DNA from: JACKFE01 sp050248735
Lineage (GTDB): Bacteria; Nitrospirota; Nitrospiria; Nitrospirales; UBA8639
Reading direction: 5' to 3'
Length of the DNA stretch: 64,000 nucleotides
NCBI GenBank assembly: GCA_050248735.1
Contig: JBFWRU010000009.1
Coordinates: 119,856 to 183,855, forward strand
Shown: positions 28,085 through 35,896 of the stretch, piece after piece
Numbering within the stretch: position 1 is the first letter of the stretch
How the letters are laid out: each line of letters begins with the position of its first letter
Notes under the pieces: generated by a model
Told to the model about the DNA's origin: nothing
The model's database searches: none
The model's input: only the letters and a program-made list of their open reading frames with translations
Made by a program: the position numbers and the translations under genes

Positions 28085-31000
28085 TGTTCAGGAAATTCAT
28101 TCAGATCTATGTCATCCTTTTCCTGGCATGGTTCATCTCTCCTCTCTATGCCGCCGATATTGAAATTCCCTTGAAGGCGGGAGCCGTTGACCAACAGATT
28201 ACAGTCACCTTTCAAAATCCCACATTTCGAGATATCCAGGACCTGAAGATTCGTATCACTCAACTTCCTGGATGGGCTGAAAAGGCTTCACTGTCACATG
28301 AAATGCTTCCACTCCTTGAAATGGGGGACAGCATCGATGTGACCTTAACCTTCGACGTAAAGGCCGAGCTTGACGAGAATGTTGAGGGGAATATCGAATT
28401 GGCTTTTAGTCTCGATGAAGAACAGGGGGAACTTGATACCTATCGAATGACGGTTGGTCCAGCCTTCAGCATTCCAAGGTCCGAGCCACTAGCTCAGGAG
28501 GACAGCCATTGTCCGATTGAGAAAGAACGATCATCTGGGAACTGGACAGGCCCGGAACAAAATTATGTATTTACCTTTTATGACATCCAAAGCAGTAAGT
28601 TACTACGGATTTTGATTTTGACCAGCCCAGCCAATGGATTTGTCGAAATTGCCAAACAGTCAACCAAGGATCAACGATATGGGCCGTTTGGTTCGATGTC
28701 AGAGGCTGAAGCTCAGGCCCGGAGTTTATGTGGAGGAACGGAACCTAGCCCGGCGGCTGGGTTGCCGGTGTTCATATTGGCGGAAATCACCGCTCCTCGA
28801 AGTTCAGAGTATGGCGTGTATCAGTTTGAATATGACGGGAAGAGTACCGGGTATGTGCAGCGTTGGGGGCATAAGCGGAAGAAACATTTTACAGAACAGG
28901 CCAGTGTGATTACGCAATATCCTAAACGCATCGTTCTGGGAGAACCATTTTCCTACACGGTCAGCGGGAAAAGGCGTGTTGATAATAAAAAGTTTTGTGT
29001 CCGTCGTGACAAAAAACCCGAGATGAACACTGTGAGTATAGGACTCAGATCACCAATTTCCACTGTAGAAGTGAGTGGGCGAAAAAACTTGCTAGCCTTT
29101 TGTGAGGAAGCAGGGGAGTATATCGATGTCCGTGGTACCAAAGTTCTCAAAACGGTTCGATCCATGTCCAAGTCAGACGAAATCCGTGCAACGCTCACCT
29201 TTGTTCCGACTAAGGTTGTTCGGGATGAAAAAGGCCGACCCATCGAATTTTTTTATCGACCTCAGGTGTCTGCAAACGGTGAAATTAACACCTATAAGGG
29301 TTTGGAAGAAAGGCGCTTTTATAGTCTGGGACCACGAAAAGTGGCCGCGGTTGAGCCCGATGGATTTTTTAGGAATACGGATTCTATCGATTCGATATTT
29401 ATTGGGATTATTGACCTCAAGCTTCGGTACAAACCCGCCTTACGGTCGAGTCAGCCTTTACATCCGTCAGCCTTTTCAATGCCGGAAGGCCTTGGAGAGT
29501 CCTCCTCCGGTCCCGAACCGATGGAGCCTGTGAGTCGAGTTGATGGGCAGGAAGGAGAGTCGGCGGGTGATGCAGGCGGGATTCAAAACCAGGAACGCGC
29601 TTCTGGAATGGGACCGATAGATGAGGATCCCTTTGAAGAAACCTCAAGCAGATTAGGGCCATCGAGTGAAAAATCCTCAAGCTCTTCTGAGGAAGATGAA
29701 ATAGTCACCTTACCACCTGAACAACCTCCCGACCTTTCAGCCGGGGACGAACCCATTGGGGATCTAAAAACGTATCCGACATCGGGACCGTATACGACAA
29801 CCGAAGGAGAAATGACCTTTTTGGAATCCGGTATTTTGGCAGCTCGCTATCATCAGGATGGCGGAAGGCTGGTTGGGGGGTTTGATGGTCTGGTCTTCAC
29901 TGGAATGTGGGTTGAGTCTCATTCCAAGCGGAAGTGTCCCAGTCAGCAAAATGGCAGTGCATATTGGGGAAAGGTCCGGTTTACTTTTACGAAAAATTTT
30001 GACGCCTTCAAAGGCGTTTGGGGATATTGTGAAGATGTGCCGACGAAAAATTGGGATGGGCATCGGAAGCGGGGCATCGAGACTCGAAATCCCGACCAGG
30101 AACCTTTCTCGTCAACTTATGAGGAACAGGAACCCAACAATTCCCTTAATGAGGCACCGCTGGTCGCTCTTCCCGTCAATCTACAAGGCTCAATTGAACC
30201 CAAAGGTGAGGCGGATTGGTATAAAATTCACATTGAACATCAGGGTGTTCTTCAATTTTCCACATCCCATGTGCCGCCCTCCATTAATTTGGCCTTGCAG
30301 GTTTGGAATGGAGAAAAGAAATTAGTCCGATCATGGATTACGGCTAAAAAAAGCGGGGATCCTTTAACGGGAGAAGTAGACCTTGCTTTGCCCGGCACCT
30401 ATTACCTGGAAGTGAGGGATGGGCACAATAATTCGGCTTCGCAAGAGACCTATCGTCTTCATCTACTTTTTATACCTACCAAGGATACGGGAGAATTGAA
30501 CAATACGCGCGAGACGGCCACCCCGTTGTCGCTGGGGCAGGCCATCCAGGCCAATATTCTTCCCAGGGCTGAACCGGATTGGTATCAGATCATCGCCGAG
30601 ACGCAAGGGGCTCTGGAAGTCGCAATTACCAGCATGCCGTCTGAGCTGAATATTACTTTTCAGGTCTTTGGACCCGAAAAGGTCCTGCTGCGGTCATGGA
30701 TTACTCCGCCGAAAAATGGAGAGGATCTGATGTCGGTGGTCGATTTGCCCGAACCCGGCACCTATTATCTGGAAGTCCGCGATGGCCATAACAATGCCCG
30801 GTCCATTACCCCCTACACCCTGCGGGCCACCCTGACTCCCACGAAGGATACGGGGGAATTGAACAACACGCGCGAGACGGCCACTCCCCTGTTGCTGGGG
30901 CAGGCCATCCAGGCCAATATTCTTCCCAAGGCTGAGGCGGATTGGTATCGGGTCCAGATACCTAGTGCAGGTTTTTATAACGTGAATATTACGAATATGC

Positions 31001-31647
31001 CTCAAGAACTCGATGTCGCGTTCCAAGTTATCGGTCCCGAACAGGCATTACTCCGATCCTGGATCTCCCCTTCAAAGATTGGGCAGGATAATTTAGCAGT
31101 CGTGCAATTTCCTGGTCCGGGCACGTATTATTTGGAGCTCCGTGATGGGCACAACAACGCAAGATCGATCAAACCGTATACGTTAACTATACTTCCGCCT
31201 GAACAAGTTCAAATATCCGAGAGTATCCAAAAGGCCATTGGCAGGGGAGAAACGTTTGGTCGTTCTTCAAGGCCCAATACGCGCGAAGCCATGATCATTG
31301 GAAGCGGATCAATGTATTCCGGAGACCCTCAAGTTGAATTCATTTTTCTTCGTGCCACTCATCCCCGACCCGATGGATCACGAGATTACCGTTTGATCCT
31401 GGGCACTCCCTGCAAGGGATGTAAAGACCCCATGGTATATTTCAACCGGGCACGAGAAGCCGCCAAAAAACTTTTGCAGGAAAATTCGGAAAAATCTGGC
31501 GAAAACCCTAAGTGGAGTATGGCCATGATCGGATCTCTTCAGGATTACTGTTCTTACATTGCCACGTTCTCCCATGGGATTCCGCGTGGAGTGAGCCAAG
31601 TGGGTTGGATCAAAGCTTGTGGCTGGCCCAAAACGGGGTGGAAATAA
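28084..31647 (+). CDS. Large exported protein with three PPC-type repeats
   Basis: About 1187 residues with a Sec signal peptide (IYVILFLAWFISPLYAADI). An N-terminal beta-rich Ig-like domain (about 25-140) follows, then an uncharacterised middle, an acidic Ser/Glu/Pro-rich linker (about 470-560), three tandem pre-peptidase C-terminal (PPC)-like beta domains (starting near residues 679, 800 and 921, each with ADWY/PDWY and PGTYYLEVRDGHNNA) and a C-terminal domain (about 1040-1187) with paired Cys (GTPCKGCKDP). ATG 28084 is chosen because it overlaps the stop of the kinase-like gene and begins exactly at the signal peptide. Probably a surface or periplasmic partner of that protein; function unknown. 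Confidence 0.72.
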   Translation: MFRKFIQIYVILFLAWFISPLYAADIEIPLKAGAVDQQITVTFQNPTFRDIQDLKIRITQLPGWAEKASLSHEMLPLLEMGDSIDVTLTFDVKAELDENVEGNIELAFSLDEEQGELDTYRMTVGPAFSIPRSEPLAQEDSHCPIEKERSSGNWTGPEQNYVFTFYDIQSSKLLRILILTSPANGFVEIAKQSTKDQRYGPFGSMSEAEAQARSLCGGTEPSPAAGLPVFILAEITAPRSSEYGVYQFEYDGKSTGYVQRWGHKRKKHFTEQASVITQYPKRIVLGEPFSYTVSGKRRVDNKKFCVRRDKKPEMNTVSIGLRSPISTVEVSGRKNLLAFCEEAGEYIDVRGTKVLKTVRSMSKSDEIRATLTFVPTKVVRDEKGRPIEFFYRPQVSANGEINTYKGLEERRFYSLGPRKVAAVEPDGFFRNTDSIDSIFIGIIDLKLRYKPALRSSQPLHPSAFSMPEGLGESSSGPEPMEPVSRVDGQEGESAGDAGGIQNQERASGMGPIDEDPFEETSSRLGPSSEKSSSSSEEDEIVTLPPEQPPDLSAGDEPIGDLKTYPTSGPYTTTEGEMTFLESGILAARYHQDGGRLVGGFDGLVFTGMWVESHSKRKCPSQQNGSAYWGKVRFTFTKNFDAFKGVWGYCEDVPTKNWDGHRKRGIETRNPDQEPFSSTYEEQEPNNSLNEAPLVALPVNLQGSIEPKGEADWYKIHIEHQGVLQFSTSHVPPSINLALQVWNGEKKLVRSWITAKKSGDPLTGEVDLALPGTYYLEVRDGHNNSASQETYRLHLLFIPTKDTGELNNTRETATPLSLGQAIQANILPRAEPDWYQIIAETQGALEVAITSMPSELNITFQVFGPEKVLLRSWITPPKNGEDLMSVVDLPEPGTYYLEVRDGHNNARSITPYTLRATLTPTKDTGELNNTRETATPLLLGQAIQANILPKAEADWYRVQIPSAGFYNVNITNMPQELDVAFQVIGPEQALLRSWISPSKIGQDNLAVVQFPGPGTYYLELRDGHNNARSIKPYTLTILPPEQVQISESIQKAIGRGETFGRSSRPNTREAMIIGSGSMYSGDPQVEFIFLRATHPRPDGSRDYRLILGTPCKGCKDPMVYFNRAREAAKKLLQENSEKSGENPKWSMAMIGSLQDYCSYIATFSHGIPRGVSQVGWIKACGWPKTGWK
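30121..31190 (+). repeat. Three tandem PPC-domain coding repeats
   Basis: Three consecutive units of about 363 bp within the preceding gene. Units two (from 30484) and three (from 30847) are exactly 363 bp apart and almost identical over their first 90 bases (for example GGGGCAGGCCATCCAGGCCA in both), indicating recent internal duplication or gene conversion. Unit one is more diverged. Confidence 0.85.
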
Positions 31648-31732
31648 AGAGGGCTCATCCAACCTAATTCCCGGTTTAAATTGGTGTGAGAATGAAAGAA
31701 GGAGGTCGTGAGAATCTGATGTCGGCAACGGT

Positions 31733-32221
31733 CTATTGGATTCGGGGCCCCAAGAATCGTCCCTCCGGTTGGACCTTTTCATCGGTGGTGCACAGACCAG
31801 TGGGTGCGTATTCGAGAACCTTTCCCTCCCTGATATAGAAGAGGTTGTTGCACACGATCTGCCCGCTTGAACATGAAATAAAGGTATCTTCATTAACGAA
31901 GTCCCCGACCTTGCTGGCTCCCGCCCTACCGAAGCACTCCCCAAAATTATACCCATAGGCGTAGTTTCGGATTTCGGTCCCGCCGGGAGTCTTGGTTCGG
32001 AACATCAGCTCTTTCCTGAAAAGGGGGTGGGTGTCTAACGCCTGAACGGAGACTCCGACCCAGGCATCGAGGTCTTGTTGTCGTACAGTCGGCGGGGTCG
32101 CACAGGCACCGATCAGGATTAGAATTCCCATCGTCATGGTCAGTTGGAGGAATCGTGTGTATGTGTCTGACTGAATGACTCCTGCATTCATACATATCTT
32201 TCTCTTAATGCACCAGTTCAT
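31733..32221 (-). CDS. Hypothetical lipoprotein
   Basis: Up to 162 residues; the signal segment MTMGILILIGAC ends in a lipobox (LIGAC), so translation may start at an internal ATG (for example the Met of MTMGIL) rather than at 32221. The mature part has several Cys (ECFGRAG, ISCSSGQIVCNNLFY, TGLCTTDEK) that could form disulfides. No family recognised. It is convergent with the PPC-repeat gene. Confidence 0.6.
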   Translation of the reverse strand: MNWCIKRKICMNAGVIQSDTYTRFLQLTMTMGILILIGACATPPTVRQQDLDAWVGVSVQALDTHPLFRKELMFRTKTPGGTEIRNYAYGYNFGECFGRAGASKVGDFVNEDTFISCSSGQIVCNNLFYIREGKVLEYAPTGLCTTDEKVQPEGRFLGPRIQ

Positions 32222-32360
32222 AAATTATTTTCGAAAACCGACCCGCAAATCGTCCCGGGCTTGTTCGGTTATGACGCTAAGATTTTTCTGAATCGTAGTT
32301 CAGGTGGAAGAAAAAGTTTTTCAATCAGTTTCTTGCCTCTAAGCCTCAAATCGAAAACCG

Positions 32361-32915
32361 TTACCTTCCAGCCGGAGTCCCGATCGCAGTATCAATGACG
32401 GTGGCATTGGAGGAATGATCGATGATTTCAATCGACTGAAAAACCAATTCAAGGGTTTCTATTTGCGGAGTTTGGAGATTTTCGGTATCGGCATGTGAGT
32501 GAAACGAGGTGACAACAGCATTGTTGAACTTTAACGTATGATCAAGCATCAATTTTCCCGATCGATGAATCATGAAGAAATCGATGATGACCGTTAAGGA
32601 TTCATTATGGGTTAATGCCGAGAATAATTGTACCGAGGCGGGTCCCCAGGATTTTTTCAGGATGATGGGTTTGTGTACGCGTTTGCCTACTAGCATTCCT
32701 GATTGTGGATCGCGAAGACTCGCCACTTCATAATCAAAGCTCAGTCCCCGGAATGTTTTATTTTCAAAGCCGGCTCTTGGAACTTCTCCCCGGAAAGATC
32801 CCTGGATCGCACCGGTGATCGTCACATAGAAATTATCGGCGGCCATGGCCATGGTGGTGCTGGAGAGTAAAATAGTGAAGAGCAACATGGTGATGGGAAT
32901 TCTTTTTGTCGGCAT
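32361..32915 (-). CDS. Hcp-family (type VI tube-like) protein with Sec signal peptide
   Basis: About 184 residues. The start at 32915 is chosen because AGGAG lies just upstream and the protein then begins with a signal peptide (ITMLLFTILLSSTTMAMAAD). The mature part matches the Hcp family: FYVTITGAIQGSFRGE, LSFDYEVASLRDPQSGMLVGKRVHKPI, FSALTHNESL and IDFFMIHRSG. Hcp proteins normally form the type VI secretion tube and lack cleavable signals. No other type VI gene is in the window, so this is probably an exported Hcp-like protein with a different role. Confidence 0.78.
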   Translation of the reverse strand: MPTKRIPITMLLFTILLSSTTMAMAADNFYVTITGAIQGSFRGEVPRAGFENKTFRGLSFDYEVASLRDPQSGMLVGKRVHKPIILKKSWGPASVQLFSALTHNESLTVIIDFFMIHRSGKLMLDHTLKFNNAVVTSFHSHADTENLQTPQIETLELVFQSIEIIDHSSNATVIDTAIGTPAGR

Positions 32916-33065
32916 TGTGATTCTCCTCAAGTGGAATGGTGAACCCAAAAAATGGTTTAGAAAGAAATTGTACTTTGTGGAAGAGCCGGGAGATCCTGGT
33001 TTCCCATATACCTCTCCCCCACAAAAGGCTTTCCCCAACTCTGACGATGTTTTTTCAATCACTGT

Positions 33066-33668
33066 TTATCCCTTTGACCCGTTCCCGAATTCTTCAGTTT
33101 GTCTCTGTATCAATATTTCCGCCGCCCGCTTCGCAATTCTCGCTGCTTCCGGTTTTTGCGAGACTTGAGCGGTCACAATCGCCCCTTCCAATAAAAGCGC
33201 TAGTTCCTCCGCCAACTGCTGGGGATTCCGTGCGCCCGATTTCACACACAGGTCCAGGATAAATTCCGTCATCATGCGCTTGAAATCACTGCAGACGTAT
33301 CGGAGTGAGGTATCGGGAGTGGAATGCTCGCCCACCGCATTGATGAACATACAGCCATAAAAGTTTTGTTGAGAAAACCAGGCCTCCGCCACATCGAACA
33401 CCGCCAGCAATCGCGCCTTTGGGGTGCGCCCCTTGGCTTCCACCTGCCGCATGAACGAATTTCGAAACTGCCCGTCATAATGTCGCAACGCCGCTAACAC
33501 CAGTTCCTCTTTCGAGCGGAAATGTGCATAGAGGGTTTTTTTTGTCACCCCCGAGTGCTCCACGATCATGTCGATCCCCGTGGCATGAATCCCGTTTTTG
33601 GCAAATAAGGACACCGCTGTCTGGATGAGTTGCTCACGCTTGGAGGGGGCGGCGCTTTTCTTCTTCAT
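33066..33668 (-). CDS. TetR family transcriptional regulator
   Basis: 200-residue regulator. The N-terminal helix-turn-helix is typical: REQLIQTAVSLFAKNGIHATGI, then VTKKTLYAHFRSKEELV. The C-terminal ligand domain contains FYGCMFINAVGEH and VTAQVSQKPEAARIAKRA, as in the TetR_C subgroup associated with efflux or stress genes. It diverges from the YHS/cytochrome P460 genes; palindromes at 33680-33689 and 33853-33866 lie in the shared spacer and are plausible operators for autoregulation and control of the divergent pair. Confidence 0.9.
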   Translation of the reverse strand: MKKKSAAPSKREQLIQTAVSLFAKNGIHATGIDMIVEHSGVTKKTLYAHFRSKEELVLAALRHYDGQFRNSFMRQVEAKGRTPKARLLAVFDVAEAWFSQQNFYGCMFINAVGEHSTPDTSLRYVCSDFKRMMTEFILDLCVKSGARNPQQLAEELALLLEGAIVTAQVSQKPEAARIAKRAAEILIQRQTEEFGNGSKG

Positions 33669-33679
33669 TTAACTAGACC

Positions 33680-33689
33680 TACACGTGTA
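33680..33689. promoter_or_regulatory. Palindrome upstream of tetR-type gene
   Basis: Perfect 10-bp palindrome TACACGTGTA, 11 bp before the regulator's start codon. Its position fits an autoregulatory operator. Binding is inferred only. Confidence 0.4.
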
Positions 33690-33852
33690 CCAAAATTTTT
33701 TTGAAAAAATTTCTTTCCGAAAATGTGATGTTGATAACAATGTATCACTTTATTCTTTTAAAACAATGAATTGTGAATTTATTCATGTGTGAAATATCAT
33801 TCTAAGCGAAATGTAACGAATCCCCACCTCAGCTGACTACGCTTCATAAAGG

Positions 33853-33866
33853 ATACAGATCTGTAT
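33853..33866. promoter_or_regulatory. 14-bp palindrome upstream of YHS gene
   Basis: Perfect palindrome ATACAGATCTGTAT, 48 bp before the YHS start, where a promoter is expected. Length and symmetry suit a TetR-type operator. It differs from the palindrome next to the regulator gene, so one or both may be the real site. Confidence 0.45.
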
Positions 33867-33914
33867 ACTAAAATTTACCAACCATTCAATCTATCAGTTC
33901 AAAGGAGATGCATC

Positions 33915-34376
33915 ATGAACATCATGAAAACAGTTGTAGGTTCTCTGTTTGCCGTTTTTCTGGCCATGGCGGCCACACCCGTTCTGGCCGGGGATGTCAC
34001 CCACAGCACGCCTGGTATCAGCGGCTACGATCCTGTGGCCTACTTCACGGAAGGAAAACCTGTGAAAGGCTCAGGGTATCACGTGGCGGAATACAAGGGA
34101 GTGACCTATGTCTTTGCCAGTAAGGATCATAAGACCACGTTTGAGGCCAATCCCGAAAAGTACGTGCCGGCCTATGGCGGCTATTGCGCCTATGGGGTGG
34201 CGGTCGGGAAAAAATTCGTGTCCGACCCCGAAGCCTGGAAGATCGTTCAGGGAAAGCTGTATCTGAACCTGGATAAAGATATCCAAGGCAAGTGGGCCAA
34301 GGATATCCCTGGCTACATCAAAAAATCCGAGGCCAATTGGAAAGAGATCAAAGATAAGGCGCCATCGGATTTATAA
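33915..34376 (+). CDS. Exported YHS-domain protein
   Basis: 153 residues with a signal peptide (VVGSLFAVFLAMAATPVLAG). The YHS domain body (ISGYDPVAYFTEGKPVKGS, FASKDHKTTFEANPEKYVPAYGGYCAYG) resembles exported YHS proteins thought to bind metals through the single Cys/His region. AAAGGAG lies 12 bp upstream of ATG 33915; a second ATG four codons on is possible. It is followed after 75 bp by the cytochrome P460 gene. The pair may deal with reactive nitrogen or metals; the role is inferred from the neighbour. Confidence 0.85.
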   Translation: MNIMKTVVGSLFAVFLAMAATPVLAGDVTHSTPGISGYDPVAYFTEGKPVKGSGYHVAEYKGVTYVFASKDHKTTFEANPEKYVPAYGGYCAYGVAVGKKFVSDPEAWKIVQGKLYLNLDKDIQGKWAKDIPGYIKKSEANWKEIKDKAPSDL

Positions 34377-34451
34377 GAAATAGGAGCGAGGTCCGTCGCC
34401 ATGGAGGCGGCGGGCCTCAACCATCCCGGAAAATTTTAGAAGGAGAACGAT

Positions 34452-35048
34452 ATGAAAGAGGTTGTCATCATAGGGTCGGTGTTCATGCTCGGATTGGGAA
34501 GTTTGGCTGGATGGGCTATGTCTAATGAGGCCAACCCCTTTGCGCCTAATGTGCACCCTGAAACCGGGGCCATCAGCGTTCCCGAAAATTACCGGGAATG
34601 GCCTACGCTGGGGACCTGGGCGCATGCGAAGGTGGAAGGCCCGCCGGGCCTGCATGAATACCACGTCGTGTATACCCAGCCGGAAACGATTAAATATTAC
34701 AAAGAGAAAAAGCGGTTTCCTGATGGGGCGGTGCTGGTGAAAGAGTTACTTAACGCCGAATCTATGCCGATGACCACAGGCCCTGCTGTGGGCCATGCCA
34801 CCACCATAAAAGGTTGGTTTGTGTTGGTCAGGGATACCAAGGGGCGATTTAAGGCATCGGGTCTTTGGGGAGATGGCTGGGGGTGGTCGCTGTTTAACCC
34901 GGATGATCGCCAACACACAGTATCCACGAATTATAAAATCGACTGCATTCCTTGTCATACGCCGGCCAGAGAGTTAGCACCGCAAAATGCCAACAAGGAC
35001 GACAAATGGATTTACACATTGGGGTATCCCGTACTTCGGAACAATTAA
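34452..35048 (+). CDS. Cytochrome P460 family haem protein
   Basis: 198-residue exported c-type haem protein. It has an N-terminal hydrophobic signal (VVIIGSVFMLGLGSLAGWAMS), the P460 family body (ENYREWPTLGTWAH, HEYHVVYTQPETI, GHATTIKGWFVLVRD, GDGWGWSLF) and a single C-terminal haem-binding CIPCH. Family members oxidise hydroxylamine or NO in ammonia oxidisers, but others have no known role. AGAAGGAG precedes the start. Control by the TetR-type regulator at 33066 is likely from position. Confidence 0.85.
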   Translation: MKEVVIIGSVFMLGLGSLAGWAMSNEANPFAPNVHPETGAISVPENYREWPTLGTWAHAKVEGPPGLHEYHVVYTQPETIKYYKEKKRFPDGAVLVKELLNAESMPMTTGPAVGHATTIKGWFVLVRDTKGRFKASGLWGDGWGWSLFNPDDRQHTVSTNYKIDCIPCHTPARELAPQNANKDDKWIYTLGYPVLRNN

Positions 35049-35128
35049 AGAAATTATCGGTTGATCGGTAACCTCACTCCATGTACTCCCTTTAAAAAGG
35101 TTCAGGTACCCTTTGCGCCTTGGCACAA

Positions 35129-35794
35129 TTAAAAGATTCCCACTTTCTGTCCCCCGGAAAACATCAAAACTTTCCCAAGGAAGGTCACTCGATTCTCATT
35201 GATCGTGATGCCGCTCCCATCGGGGCAGGCAAAAATGGGGTATTTGGTCTTTCGGCTGTACTGAAGAATAGCTTGATTGGTTTTGGGGGTAGAGACGTAG
35301 TGAGGGTAGAACTCAAAACGGACAAGACCCAGGGACCGTAGATTTTTTAACTTCACGTCATTTTCATCCGGATCCGGAAGGGGAGGACCTGCTGTTCCAA
35401 TATTGGGGGTGAGAATGATCGCTCCGGCACTGAGACCCGCCAGCACTCCTCCTCTCTGGACATATTGCTTCAATCGAGGGAGCAATCCGCTTTTTCTCAG
35501 GTGTTTTAAGAAGTAAAAAGTGTTTCCCCCCGCCAGGTAAATCACGTCACTCCCGAGGGCTTTGTTCAGATCTGTACGTGTAAAGGGTACGTCCACCGGA
35601 AGGCAGTGAAACCTCTTAAAGCCGACTCCCTGGTACCTGTTAATAGCCTTTTGAAAAAAAAGGTCAGATCCGTCCTGGCAAAAGGGAATATAGGTCATGG
35701 ATTTGTTTTTTTTCAGATCCACCAATTGAAAGAGGGCATGGTGGATCAGACGATTGGAGGGTGCTTGACCACCGGAATACAAGACTAATTTCAT
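35129..35794 (-). CDS. Peptidase E-like (S51) protein
   Basis: 221-residue class I glutamine-amidotransferase-fold protein of the S51 family. The nucleophile elbow AGLSAGAIIL carries the catalytic Ser, and AGGNTFYFLKHLR is also typical. Family members cleave Asp-X dipeptides or act as cyanophycinase-like hydrolases; no cyanophycin synthetase is in the window. The gene stands alone between the P460 gene (convergent) and the SelO-like gene (divergent). Confidence 0.8.
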   Translation of the reverse strand: MKLVLYSGGQAPSNRLIHHALFQLVDLKKNKSMTYIPFCQDGSDLFFQKAINRYQGVGFKRFHCLPVDVPFTRTDLNKALGSDVIYLAGGNTFYFLKHLRKSGLLPRLKQYVQRGGVLAGLSAGAIILTPNIGTAGPPLPDPDENDVKLKNLRSLGLVRFEFYPHYVSTPKTNQAILQYSRKTKYPIFACPDGSGITINENRVTFLGKVLMFSGGQKVGIF

Positions 35795-35896
35795 AACATT
35801 CTCCGCCCGTCAGTATCGTCTATCCTGAGATGAGGAATCAATAAAAAGTTCTAGGGTTATTTAACTAATGAAAGCAAATATCCGATTTCTACAACT

